Position numbers and translations under genes: made by a program | Notes under the pieces: generated by a model | What the model was told of the DNA's origin: nothing | What the model saw: the letters and a program-made list of their open reading frames with translations, nothing else | Database searches by the model: none | In this document: positions 38,105 through 49,440 of the stretch, in pieces | How the letters are laid out: each line of letters starts with the position of its first letter | Position numbering within the stretch: position 1 is the stretch's first letter | NCBI GenBank assembly: GCA_034440575.1 | Contig: JAOTOL010001561.1 | Span: 606,501-670,500, forward strand | Origin: Imbricaverruca yamaguchii | Lineage: Eukaryota > Arthropoda > Thecostraca > Neoverrucidae | Length of the DNA stretch: 64,000 bases | Direction: 5' to 3'

Positions 38105-39085
38105 TTAACACACGCCCTGGAGGGGGGATGGCGAAATCCGCCGACCCATCGGATTTTTCGTACATAACTCCATATTGTACCGGCCGATATACGCCAAGTT
38201 TTTGCGTACCTCCCTAGAAATGACCGACGCATTGTTTAAAGCAAGAAAAATTAAAGTCGGCCGAAACGTTTTCAAGTTAAAGGCCGTTAAAGTAACAACA
38301 ATTCGCAGCGTCAGACCACAAAAATCGGCGCTCATGCGCTTCCCGTATATTGGCAAAAGGGAAGTGTTTTTGATGACACTAGCGACTTGTTTGATGCATA
38401 TTGTATATAATGTCTATATAATTTAAAAGTCATTTGAGGTCGCCGAGGTCAAGTCAGGTCAAGTTCATGACAGGCTAATGGAACCAAACTTGGTCAACTT
38501 GAATGTGTCATAAATGCAAATGACTGTTATGCGATTGATGTCACTTTACATGTTACTCACTACACATCCCGAAATCTACTGTTTGTCATTGTGCGCCTAA
38601 GCGTTTCCATACTTTATTCATGTATTTCACTCCTTTCTTTGCGAAGCCGATTGTGCCGAGCCGCCCAACGGAGCAGTCGGGTTGGGAGCCCGATTTCGGT
38701 AACTGGAGCAGGTAATGACCTAATGAAATGCTCCTATATAGGTGACCTGAGGTCAAATGGCGGATCTAACATCTGTATTGCATCACTAGTAATGTCCAAA
38801 ACATCATTAATACCAATTTTGGAGCATTTAAACACAATCACATCGATCCATAACAATGACAAGCCAAGCCACGCAAAACCAGAACATTTTGCTATTTTGA
38901 CCTCATTTAACCTTGAAGATATTGACCTAAGGTCATGAACTTTGCACACAATACAGTTCACTATCGTGCTCATCCACCCTGCGAATTGCGTTGCTCTAGC
39001 CTTCATAGGAGCTGAGATCTTAGGGGACGGAATCCGCCACCACCAATACGCGTTATTTTCAGAGGCCCTCCAGGGCGCGTGTTAA
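38105..39085 (+). mobile_element. TTAA-flanked MITE, family 2, complete copy (981 bp)
   Basis: Left end TTAACACACGCCCTGGAGGG at 38105; right end CCCTCCAGGGCGCGTGTTAA ending at 39085. The inverted ends and TTAA targets suggest piggyBac-like mobilisation. There is no transposase frame. Another copy lies inverted at about 51965-52695. It is rich in AGGTCA half-sites: DR4 at 38446-38461, everted pairs TGACCT-G-AGGTCA at 38743-38755 and TGACCT-A-AGGTCA near 38924-38936. Confidence 0.75.
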
Positions 39086-40345
39086 ATGGGAAGCGTCCGG
39101 ATAAATGATGGACGATTCACCCGGGGCCGGCCCCATTATGATGCATTACGTGGCAGTAGTTAGTGGCATCTCATTGCGTGTTCTTCTAGGCTGCTGCATG
39201 CGCACACACGTCCGGGAAAGGACTGGCTAGGCTAAAGGCAAACTGATTCACTGAATATTACTACCTTATGGTGAAAATCAACAGTTAACCGGACGGCATC
39301 AGTGGTGGGCGTCGGAACCAGTAAGGTGCTGTCCGGCTGCGCCCAACTACTTACTCCTCTCCCTAATCGACACAGCGTAGAATTAACCCCAGGCTGTTTA
39401 CTACAGAGGTTCGCCGCTTCAAACACGATGCGGCCATGTATCCGGACTTTCCCGGCCGCTCTGCCGCCGGTGGTGTCGGATACCGGCCCTTGAGGCGCAG
39501 ACAACGCTATGCATTACGCGGCGTTAATTGGCTGTATGATGCCGGGGACTGAGCTGGGGGCGGAGCGTGCAGTGCCTCCGTTCCGCCGCACGCCGTGACA
39601 TCTCCGGCCAACATAAGGCGCATTCGCGGGCGATAGACGAGCACGGGCAAGTGACGGGCAATGGCACATATGATATATGATCAGCTGGGCTGCAATTCCA
39701 GGTTCGACATCACTCGATGGTGAATACGACCAAAACCACACCCATAAGGACTTCATTAAACCCTGATGCACGCCAACCAGTTGTGGAATTTTCTAGATAT
39801 TGGTACTGCCTGGTTCAACAATTGGCAAAGGCAATCAACAAATTCCTATGGCCCTAACGTACCCTCCAAATTGTAGTCTCCTGGCAAGTTGGGACCACTA
39901 TGCTTCATGAGAATAAATGGTTTTTAAGCCGGATTTCCTATCTATTATAGGGACCCCGGGGTAAGGACCAAACCATCAATAGGTTGTGGGTTAATGTTCT
40001 TACTTTGCTGACGGTATTGTTTTAGCGGCTATTGGTTTTGGTGATTTCTCTCTCGTCCAGAATTATACCAATCTCAATACCCTTCCCCATTCCAGTATCG
40101 GAGTATTTTCGGGTCTCTTCAACTTTTGGCCCAGTCTTCTCCGGAGCCGTCGTCAAAAGAAGCCTTTTCGCTATATGACCTTTGCAGTCAACACACCCCT
40201 AAACTACAATATCAAAAAGGAGCCTGTTCCAATCTGCATCACTTCTGCCTCTGTCCTCATCTGGTTCCCGGATAATTTTGTGTCATAATCCTGGCTGCTC
40301 TAGACCCCATACAAAGCATGCTATTCCACAATGGAGAAGCTGTCG
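39086..40345. other. unique sequence, nothing recognised
   Basis: 39290-39650 is GC-rich with unremarkable frames. No element was recognised. Confidence 0.4.
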
Positions 40346-40498
40346 TTGGGGGGGGGGGGCCGGGGGGGTAAGGGGGGGGGGGTTGGGGACCAAAGGGCCC
40401 GGGGGGCCCCTAGCGCCCCCCCAAAACCCCCCCCCCCCCCCCCCCCCCGCAAAAAAAAGGGGGGGGGGGGGCCCAGGCGGGGGTTAAAAAAAAGGGGA
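40346..40498. repeat. poly-G / poly-C low-complexity block
   Basis: Runs of G and C of 8-25 bases with short interruptions and two A-runs. It may be genuine but is also a typical place for sequencing or assembly error. Confidence 0.85.
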
Positions 40499-40779
40499 CA
40501 AAGAAGCTGTCGTCGTTTAGATCAGTTGTCAGTATTCCCTTATTTTACTCTCTTGCCCCTATTTTACTTTTTCAACAGAAGATGTAAATGGAAGCTTCGT
40601 CCTTCAGCATGAATTAATACACCTGGTTGATTCCTCTTTCAGTTCGTCTGAGCTGTCATATTGGTAATTCGAGCACGTCGATAATAATCCGGACGTTGAA
40701 CTGAAAAAGCTCCGTGCTGTTCTCACGGGATCAGTATGTACTGAATGATCAAAAATGATCAATTGATCTGGCCTGGAAT

Positions 40780-40975
40780 CATGGGCGGATCCAGACACCT
40801 TGCTTGGGGTGAAGACAAAAATATCTGACTTAACAAGCTGGATCTGACTAAGATGATGCTTATCTAATCAAACGGCCTTAGATGTTTCCAAAATGTTACC
40901 TTAGTGCAAAGTATCGGACAAAATCTGCCTCTATGGGGGAGGCATGACCACTTTGGCCCTCTAGGTCCGCCCCTG
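40780..40975. mobile_element. 196-bp hAT-like MITE
   Basis: Left end CATGGGCGGATCCAGA; the right end, on the other strand, reads CAGGGGCGGACCTAGA. The flanks CCTGGAAT and GCTAGAAT are an imperfect 8-base duplication. Confidence 0.5.
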
Positions 40976-41140
40976 GCTAGAATGCTGAAAGCGAAGGCCT
41001 TCTATTGTAATGCGTTCAATTACGATATTTTGTTTCATGATGCACGTGCCTAGAGGGGAGCGCCATTACCGTGATGCGTGTGGACTGTGTAGTGGGAAAG
41101 CTTTCACCTGAAACAAGGCACGACTTTTTATTCTGCCAGG

Positions 41141-41460
41141 CAGGGGCGGTCCGTGGCACCCAAATGAGGTGAGGCAGAAAAAATCGCCGGATTTCCGCCA
41201 GTATTTTTCGTAAGTACCCATTTTCATTTTATGTTAAGATGAGTACGAACAACATAATTTGGCGCTGCAAAGTGCCAAACCTATCACCATCGTTCCGAAG
41301 TCAGTGGATTTCAGCCTTCTTCCTCGTGTTCAAATGCTTCCGAAATTGCCGGAAAGTTTTCGTGTATAAAATGGCGGAAAATAAAGCCATATATTCATAT
41401 ATCATTGAGGTTTTCATATATTTCCATTTCATAACCAAAAATGGCTAGCATACACACACA

Positions 41461-41547
<87 letters not shown>

Positions 41548-42613
41548 TATAATTATTATTATCATTGATCATTTGAGTGCAAAATACATGAAGTTAATGG
41601 GAAGCCCCACATCGATGGAGTGCATATGGTACCCATGTTAAAAGTTTAAATTATTAGTGGACAGAGCGAACATTGAGGGGCACTTGCCCTTCAAAAATAT
41701 ACAAAAGAACACCCCTGGTCTAGACGTATATGAATGAAAAATAGAAAATAATCCTGAAAACCAGCTGCAGGTTCCGTATCTGCACATGGGTGATAAGGGC
41801 ATGCTATTCCAACCAGCATAGGAACCTCTGCCGGTAGCCTAAATATAATGTTGGCGCCTTTTCCTGGCCGGATGGGTTCCACCTTCCCATGGGGGCACAT
41901 GCCCCCAGTACCCCCACCCTTGTTTACGCCCCTGCACCGAGTGCGAAGGAATCATGTTACAACAGTTATCTTTTTGTTCCTTCCCCTTCTTCCCGACCGT
42001 GATCTTCAGTTGACCTGTCTCATCCTACTGCTACTATCCATGGCACTTCGCGATTCCTGCGGCGCTTGACATGAATGCAGCCAGCGTGGGTCCAAGCGAA
42101 ATATTCCGAGTATTAGGCAAAGTACTACTCATATTTGTGCACAAGATCCTTCAAGCTTTCAAATGAACCAGATTTTGTCCCATTTAGATGGTACTTAAGA
42201 TCAGAAATGTCGTGTGGAAAATACCGAAGTTTCGCTGGAGCGACTACAGGACTGAGAGATTGTCCAGCCCATGTGACGTCACCGATTGCCAAACGACATT
42301 GGAGGGCCCCGGCCTACCCTGCGCTTGTTATGAAACGAAAACGCACTATATGGCGATATGTGCGAGAGGCTAGCTTCTGCCGACCGGTGATAGAGTTGTT
42401 TGGAAGCTAAGATGTGAATGATGTAAATGTAAATGAACTTCAATTTTCACCATAATTATGAGTTACCAATGCATATTTGTTTCCAGGTTTTTCAAGTTTG
42501 GTATTTTCCAGTGTATGAAAACATCATTTTATGAAAATAACATACAAAAATACTTCCCAGCTCTACTAAGGTGAGGCACAGCTTTAGTGCCTTACATGGG
42601 CAGACCGACCCTG
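41141..42613. mobile_element. 1473-bp hAT-like non-autonomous element
   Basis: The element is bounded by a perfect 8-base duplication CTGCCAGG at 41133-41140 and 42614-42621. Ends are inverted repeats CAGGGGCGGTCC (left) and CAGGGTCGGTCT (right, other strand). Both ends continue into a GTGAGGC-containing sub-terminal segment. The interior has a (TA)n tract and no transposase I recognise; a frame at 42135-42410 is unidentified. A second set of GGGGCA-rich ends at about 41663-41936 suggests a nested element, but without a visible target duplication. Confidence 0.75.
41464..41545. repeat. (TA)n microsatellite
   Basis: About 40 uninterrupted TA units inside the hAT-like element. Confidence 0.97.
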
Positions 42614-42621
42614 CTGCCAGG

Positions 42622-43159
42622 TGCACCAAAAGGGAATTGAAAAATGCCCGACATAATGATTTACAAGAACACGTACACTAAGCGTGCAGATATATGAATG
42701 TTAAACTTAAATTCATGTCATGCGCATCAGCATCCATTAATGCAGTTGCAGACATTTCCCCCTCAGGCTGGTCGGGCGGCAATGCCGTCTCTCTTCACCA
42801 TCCTCCGAATAGAACTGCTAATATACAAAAATACAAAATATCAGTGAAGCAACTAGGACTTCACACAATGCAACAAAATATTTACTGAAATTTCAAAAGG
42901 CCGAGCCGAGTCTAGCCGCTCAAATGCATTTGTGTTGGATATGCAAGAAGGCACTCCTCGGACTTCGCCATGGCTTGTAATCAGGCGCTTCTCCAGGATA
43001 TTCAAGGCGCTCGGAACTCGGAAGATGTTTTATGAAGCTGATCAGGCGGCAATGCATGCATTAGCGTGAAGAATGCAAATCCTCAAGATTTCTGGATGGA
43101 GGAACCCTTATTGGATTTCCGGTATAACTAGGCAGCATTGGAGAGGTGGCAAAACGACC
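42622..43159. other. unique sequence, nothing recognised
   Basis: No family recognised; it leads into the 27-bp array. Confidence 0.4.
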
Positions 43160-44392
43160 CTGGGGAAAAGTCCTCTGTGGCAGACACTGGAGAACACTCC
43201 TCTATGGCGGACATTGGGGAACAGTCCTCTATGGCGGACACTGGGCAACACTTCTCTATGGCGGACACTGGGGAACACTCCTCTATGGCAGACACTGGAG
43301 AACACTCCTCTATGGCGGACATTGGGGAACAGTCCTCTATGGCGGACACTGGGCAACACTTCTCTATGGCGGACACTGGGGACACTGTGGACACACATCT
43401 TAGCTTCCTCTATGGCGGACACTGGGAAACGACCTTCTATTGCGGACACTGGGAAACACTCCTATATGGCGAAACTGGGCAACACTCCTCTATGGCGGAC
43501 ACTGGGGAACAGTCCTCTGTGGCAGACACTGGAGAACATCCTCTATGGCGGACATTGGGGAACAGTCCTCTATGGCGGACACTGGGCAACACTTCTCTAT
43601 GGCAGACACTGGAGAACACTCCTCTATGGCGGACATTGGGGAACAGTCTCTATGGCGGACATTGGGGAACAGTCCTCTATGGCGGACACTGGGCAACACT
43701 TTCTATGGCGGACACTGGGGAACACTCCTCTATGGCGGACATTGGGGAACAGTCCTCTGTGGCAGACACTGGAGAACACTCCTCTATGGCGGACATTGGG
43801 GAACAGTCCTCTATGGCGGACACTGGGGAACACTCCTCTATGGCAGACACTGGAGAACACTCCTCTATGGCGGACATTGGGGAACAGTCCTCTATGGCGG
43901 ACACTGGGCAACACTTCTCTTGGCGGACACTGGGGAACACTCCTCTATGGCGGACATTGGGGAACAGTCCTCTGTGGCAGACACTGGAGAACACTCCTCT
44001 ATGGCGGACATTGGGGAACAGTCCTCTATGGCGGACACTGGGCAACACTTCTCTATGGCGGACACTGGGGAACACTCCTCTATGGCAGACACTGGGGAAC
44101 ACTCCTCTATGGCGGACACTGGGGAATGCTCCTCTATGTCGGACACTGGGAAACACTCCTCTATGGCGGACACTGGGGAACACTCCCCTGTGGCGAACAC
44201 CGGGGAACACTCTTCTATGGCGGACACTGGGGAACAGTCCTCTATGGCGGACACTGGGAAACGACCCTCTATTGCGGACACTGGGAAACACTCCTATATG
44301 GCGAAACTTGGGAATAGCCCGCTATGGCGGACACTGATGAACACTCCTCTATGACGGACACTGGGGAATAGCCCGCTATGGCGGATATGATA
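43160..44392. repeat. 27-bp minisatellite with higher-order structure, about 45 units
   Basis: Basic unit TCCTCTATGGCGGACACTGG plus GGAACAC. Variants follow a repeated order of four: CAGACACTGGAGAACAC, CGGACATTGGGGAACAG, CGGACACTGGGCAACAC and a TTCTCT-starting unit, a 108-base period seen at 43178-43390 and in later parts. A distinctive three-unit block (GGGAAACGACC, CTATTGCGG, TATATGGCGAAAC) occurs at 43411-43470 and again at 44241-44310, suggesting an 830-base duplication. Frames of up to 414 codons across it are artefacts. Confidence 0.95.
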
Positions 44393-44518
44393 TCTCCTGT
44401 CAGATCCTCACTGGGAGGGGGGGGGGACGGATAGTACTACCCCTCTAAACTCCAAACTAAGCGTCGCACGAAAACAAAAGAGGTGTCATAGGAAAGCGCT
44501 TGACAAGTAGGGCCCGGA
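44393..44518 (+). mobile_element. TTAA MITE, family 1, terminal fragment
   Basis: Matches the left 200 bases of the copy at 12312: GTCAGATCC, a G-run, GCGTCGCACGAAAACAAAAG and the following GGTGTCAT. The rest is missing. Confidence 0.7.
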
Positions 44519-44760
44519 TACCGAGGATTGCGGCGCGAATATGTTGCCAGATTATCGCGATAACACGAGGATAACATGGACTTCACGTGCCGACAGAGGA
44601 AGCGCTCCCAGCGGGAGTCCAACTTTGCTACAGTTTACCGTAGTGTTTTACAATTGGTCGATCGAAGGTACCAACCAATATCTGATCTGTTGCAGATGCA
44701 AAGTGTTCAGCATCTGTATTCCTATTGAACAACATTATTTCGAGATAAATGTTGTTGGGT
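44519..44760. other. unique sequence, nothing recognised
   Basis: No family recognised. Confidence 0.4.
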
Positions 44761-44835
44761 CCTAAGACGCTTCATTTCCCAGTTGCTGCAGTAAGTAGCC
44801 TTCGACATACACGACAAATTTGTGATATCCATGAA

Positions 44836-44960
44836 ATTCACACATTTTATTCTCATTTGTACCGTAAATAAATGATCCCATCATCTTAGTCACATTCATA
44901 ACCATGGTATTCTGAGAAGAGAAAAAATCCAAAGAATCAAAAAGCACCTTTTAAGCTTTT
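44836..44960 (-). repeat. unclassified dispersed repeat, copy 1
   Basis: On the minus strand the segment AAAGGTGCTTTTTGATTCTT, through ACCATGGTTA and GGTACAAATGAGAA, matches 63070-63180. In both places it lies just downstream of a CR1-like 3' end. Confidence 0.6.
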
Positions 44961-44984
44961 TTAAAAAGCACCTTTTAAGCTATG

Positions 44985-45071
44985 CCGTTTTTAAAGATGT
45001 TCAATGTGCAAGACAATTCACTGACAATGTTCACTGACAATGGTCTCTGGCAGCTGGTTTCAGTGCTCTGA
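44985..45071 (-). mobile_element. CR1-like C-terminal fragment
   Basis: Nearly identical to 45603-45690 within copy A, including the same internal TTCACTGACAATG duplication, so it is a local duplicate of copy A rather than an independent insertion. Confidence 0.7.
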
Positions 45072-45446
45072 CAATAATACCGACTTTATCAATAGATTAA
45101 GACAATAATACCGAATTTATCAGCTGAAAAAAGCTTTAGCACTATTTTTTAAGTGATGCTTGTTCTCAAGTAAAGTTGAGAACAATTATCTTGTTTGATT
45201 TTTTTCCTCTTCTTGTGTTTGAGGTGGGGGATATGATTAATTCAAAGGGAGGTTAAGCGATGTTTTGTTATGTTATGTTCTTTTGTTTCACGTTACTTTT
45301 CATGACATTATCTAAATCGAAGTCTCACATGCTATCCCACTCAAGACCGTTATTTTGGTGTTATTGTGCTTCCCACCTAAAAAGGGCAAATTTGTCCTCT
45401 CAGGTAGTTTGTGAATAATTGGCATTTTTTCCAATGCAATGTGTAA

Positions 45447-46948
45447 GACATAAAGGCATAAAGACATAAAGGATCAGTGCAACTATGAGCCACAAGGGCC
45501 CTTCTTAGTTGCACTCTGGACACTCAACCAGTTGCCCACCAACTCCATCGATCAGCCCTCCCTGTAATACTGAAAAGCAAGCCCTCTATTCTTTTGATTG
45601 TCTATGCCGTTTTTAAAGATGTTCAATGTGCAAGACAATTCACTGACAATGTTCACTGACAATGGTCTCTGGCAGCTGGTTTCAGTGCTCTATTGCCCTG
45701 TTGTTGAAGAAAGACTGTTCTGCTGTGGATAACCTTAATTTTGAATTGATGGCCTCTAATTGCATCACTTCTGTTAAATACAAACATTTCCCTGAGATAT
45801 CCCTCCTCTAGACCATGGACAAATTGAAAGACCTCGAAGAAAAAAATCCTCTCAGCCTTCTATATCTATCCAAAAATATAAGTGAAAACATATTCAATTT
45901 CTCCAATATTTCATCATATGCCAGGTTGCTTTTACCATTAACCACTTGTGTAGCCCTGTTTTGTACTCTCTCCAAAAGTGAACAATATTTTTCATAGCTA
46001 GGAGACCAAGCTTGGTTGCAGTATTCCAAATGTGGCCTGACATATGCACAGTAAAGCTTCCTGATGACTTCCTCACTTCTGTATGATACTTTCCTATTTA
46101 TTTCCCCAAGCATTCCCAGTGCCTTCTTCCTAGCTTCCTTGGTCTGTTCTGATGCCCCCAATTTTGTGTTTAGAATAACACCTAAATCCTTCTCCTTTGA
46201 GTCACCGATAGTACTTGGCCACCCATCAAGTATGGAGCCGTCATATGCTGCCTACCTACACGCATGATTCTGCACTTATCGAAATCCAATTTCATTTTCC
46301 ATTCTTTGGACGACTCCACAAGTTCATCTAAGTCTTTCTGCACCGAGATATGCTCATTGTGACCTGTTATTGCTCTAAAGACCTTGAAGTCATCCGCAAA
46401 TTTCAAAACCTCACTGCTCAGGCCACCTCCAATATTATTTACAAATATAATGAACAGTAGTGGCCCCAGTACTGACCCCTGGGGGACTCCACTAAGAACA
46501 TTTTGCCATGATGACTGTACCATGCAGCATCACTCTTTGCTGTCTATCTGAAAGCCACAACTGTATCCATTTTATGATGCTACCTGCAATGCCATGGATC
46601 TGAAGCTGCACCATTAACCGTTTAGAGGGTACCATGTCCAAGACCTTACTAAAGTCAAGATATGCTACATCGACCTGATTTCTCTGATCAAATTGTTCTG
46701 CAGCGAAGTTAAAAAAGTCCAACAGGTTTGTGAGACAGGATTTCCCTTTTCTAAATCCACGTGGAGAGCTTGAATCGATCTGTTTCCTTCCAGATAACTA
46801 ACTATTCTATCCTTGATAATTGATCCGAGTACCTTGCAGACTATGGATGTGAGACTTACTAGCCTATAGTTTTCGACTTTCCCTCTTTCTCCTTTCTTGG
46901 ACATAGGAACTACATTTGTCCTTTTCAAGTCTGTTGGAATTTTGTTAA
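45447..46948 (-). mobile_element. CR1-like LINE, copy A, 5'-truncated
   Basis: Minus-strand pieces: KGERGKVENYRLVSLTSIVC (46928-46665), DVAYLDFSKVLDMVP (46722-46492), SGVPQGSVLGPLLFIIFVNN and LKFADDFKVFRAITG (46523-46182, with the catalytic FADD), then AYVRPHLEYCNQAWSPSYEK (46161-45808). The 3' end has AGGGCCCTTGTGGCTCATAG and a short TTTATGTC tandem tail at 45447-45475. Endonuclease and ORF1 are missing; there are several frameshifts. Confidence 0.85.
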
Positions 46949-47982
46949 CATGATGTGGCCAATAATTTCCTCTGCAAATGGTTACTTTTCAACTGGCAGG
47001 CAAAATAACACAAATAAATTTGCTTGGCTATGGTAGTACGGCATAAAAAGAATGTTAAAGAAGATAAGAAACAACCGAAACGAAGCTAACCCAGCCTAAC
47101 CTCCCATGTAATGAAATAGTTTTTTTAGTGGAAAATCCCCCAAAACATATTTATCAAATTTTTGTAAACTTCTAAAACCTAACCGGACCTAAACAAACTT
47201 TGACTAATTCCAAAGTAAAAACATAAAAGTCGTAATCTAAATTCCTAACCTAGCCTAAAACCCAGCCTAAAATCCTTGCCTAAATTCCAGGTATAAATTT
47301 GGATTAGGTTGCATTAGTGAATGGCAGATTACTGAGGCCGTTACTAAAGAACAGTTAAAGCCGTTACCTCATATCCATATTTAATATCATATTGGCAGCA
47401 AAATGAAAATGATGTCATTCGCAGATGGGTAAATTTGTCCTTTAATTGTTTCATGAATTCTTGGAATTTATTTATCCAATGCAGTGTTTAGGAATGCCAC
47501 TAAGATGATGGGGTCCACTAATTTTCTCCGCAAATGCTTACTTTTCAATTTATGCGCAAAACAGCACCAAAATGGCCTTTGAGTAATGTAAAAGAGCATA
47601 ATATAGCATAGCATTCCACAGCAATTCCCATTTTAAACATGAAGCACTATGAATTGTACCTCCCCACCCTCAATGCATTTTGGCCCGCTCATTTCCTCCA
47701 TGTATTATGCCCTAACGACTTTCAGAAGTAAACGCCCTTGCTAGGTAAATAATGATTATTTTGTATATTTAACGCTACATAATAAGACTAAGTCAAAGCG
47801 TGGCGCGCATCTCATCGTTTACAGTAATAGTACAAAAGCACGAACATAGTGCACATGTTGTGTATTTGATAACACGATCAAATACAGCCCATTTTTTATG
47901 GGCAATAAACAAACTTGATACTACCAAGAACCATTGACGGTAGTCAGTTAGTGCAAGGTAATGGACATTGCGTACCTAGACA
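46949..47982. repeat. AT-rich region with CCTAACC-like words
   Basis: 47080-47290 has scattered CCTAACCT/CCTAACC words, similar to 63395-63463. The stretches 46935-46995 and 47500-47570 resemble each other (TCTGCAAATGGTTACTTTTC against TCCGCAAATGCTTACTTTTC). No gene was seen. Confidence 0.5.
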
Positions 47983-48787
47983 TAAAGACATAAAGACATA
48001 CAGACATAAAAGATTAATGCAACTATGCACCACAAGGGCCTTTCTAGATTACACTCCGAACACTCAACCAGTTGCCTACCAAATCCGTCGATCACCCTTC
48101 CCTAGAACAATGAAAAGCAAGCCCTCTATTCTTATGATCGTCTATGCTGTTTTTAAAGATGTTCAATGTGCTGCTACTGACAATGGTCTCTGGCAGCTGG
48201 TTCTAGTGTTCTATTACCCTGTTGTTGAAGAAAGACTGTCTTAGCCTTGTCCTGCTGTGGTTAACCTTAATTTTGAATTGATGACCTCTAATTGCGTCAT
48301 TTCTGTTAAATTCAAACATTTCCCTGAGATATCCCTTCCCTCGACCATGGACAAATTGAAAGACCACGATGAAATCTCCTGTCAGCCTTCTATATCTAAG
48401 TGAAATCATATTCAATTTCTTCAACATTTCCTCATATGCAAGGTTGCTTATACCATTAACCATTTTTGTAGCCCACTTTTTACTCTCTCTAAAAGCCAAC
48501 AATATTTTCATAGCTAGGAGACCAAGCTTGGATGCAGGATTCCAAATATTCGCCTGACATATACACAGTACAGCTTCCTGATGACTTCCTCACTTCTGTA
48601 TGATACATCCCTATTTATTTTTCCAAACATTTTCAGTGTCTTTTTCCTGGCTTCCTTGATCTGTTCTGATGCCCCCAATTTTGTGTTTAGAAAAACACCT
48701 AAATCCTTCTCCTGTTGAGTCACTGATATTGCTTGTCCACCCATCAAGCATGGAGCCTACATTTGCTGCTTACCTACATGCGTGATT
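47983..48787 (-). mobile_element. CR1-like LINE, copy B, 5'-truncated
   Basis: Minus-strand pieces GGQAISVTQQEKDLGVFLNT (48747-48514), SNLAYEEMLKKLNMISLRYR and NDAIRGHQFKIKVNHSRTRL (48511-48203). The 3' end has GGCCCTTGTGG-like sequence and a GACATAAA tandem tail (TTTATGTC on the coding strand) at about 47983-48012. Only the C-terminal third of ORF2 remains, with one frameshift. Confidence 0.85.
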
Positions 48788-49140
48788 CAGTATTCAGTAT
48801 AAAAAAAACAGCTAGCGAGAGTTGGGCTGTGTGGGCGAAGCGTGGCATCTCCAGCAGATAGGCATATCGATCTATGAAAACTCGAATGATTTTATCTGTG
48901 TGTGTTTGTAAGGGGGCTATGATGTACAGTTCACTTAGGAAAAGCTGATACTGACTTAGGTAATTACTGGCAGCTGATAGCAATATCGCCCCTTCAGTCA
49001 AGTTCCCTGATTAATACAACGAAGAATGGCTCTTAAGTGCTCCTGGGTTTTAGGCATTGCGTGAGACGAAATGTACAACCCTCAATATACCAGGAGGTGC
49101 TGAGTTTACATCAAAAGTAGCGTTAGGGATTATGCTATAT

Positions 49141-49172
49141 TACTCAACGTTTCGGCCAGGGGCCATCGTCAG
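49141..49172 (-). ncRNA. hammerhead-ribozyme-like core at the 3' end of the Penelope-like element
   Basis: Coding strand: CTGACGA, helix II GGCC-CCT-GGCC, GAAA, a 2-bp helix III with loop GTTGA, then GTA. It is on the same strand as the RT, as in known Penelope-like elements. The bases before CTGACGA (ATCACTC) do not pair obviously with those after GTA (ATATAGC), so helix I is unsupported by eye. Confidence 0.4.
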
Positions 49173-49440
49173 GAGTGATATAAAAAATGGCAGGGTTAAC
49201 AATTGAAAAACGCGGGAAAAAAGCGTGCAGAAATACACGTGAATCACAGAAAAACATCTTCATTGATGCAGACACTTCAAGAAACTCCAAACCAGAAATC
49301 AACTAGGTCAAGATAGAATCCTCTGAGGAAGCCCGAGCCGATGGCCCATATACATATCGACACATACAAGCACGCACATATATAGACATATATCGAATGT
49401 AACGCGTAATACATAAAGTATAATTTATGTTTATGTAATT

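Noticed and set aside
38250..38275. GGCCGAAACGTTTTC inside MITE family 2 as another hammerhead-like core
   Set aside because: No CUGANGA box upstream at the right distance and no helix II; only the GAAAC word is shared.
41663..41936. Complete nested hAT-like element inside 41141-42613
   Set aside because: The ends resemble each other weakly and no 8-base duplication is visible, so it is mentioned only in passing.
43073..44354. Repeat proteins of 304-414 codons with MADTGEHSS-like units
   Set aside because: Translation of the 27-bp minisatellite in multiple frames; no start context or domain.
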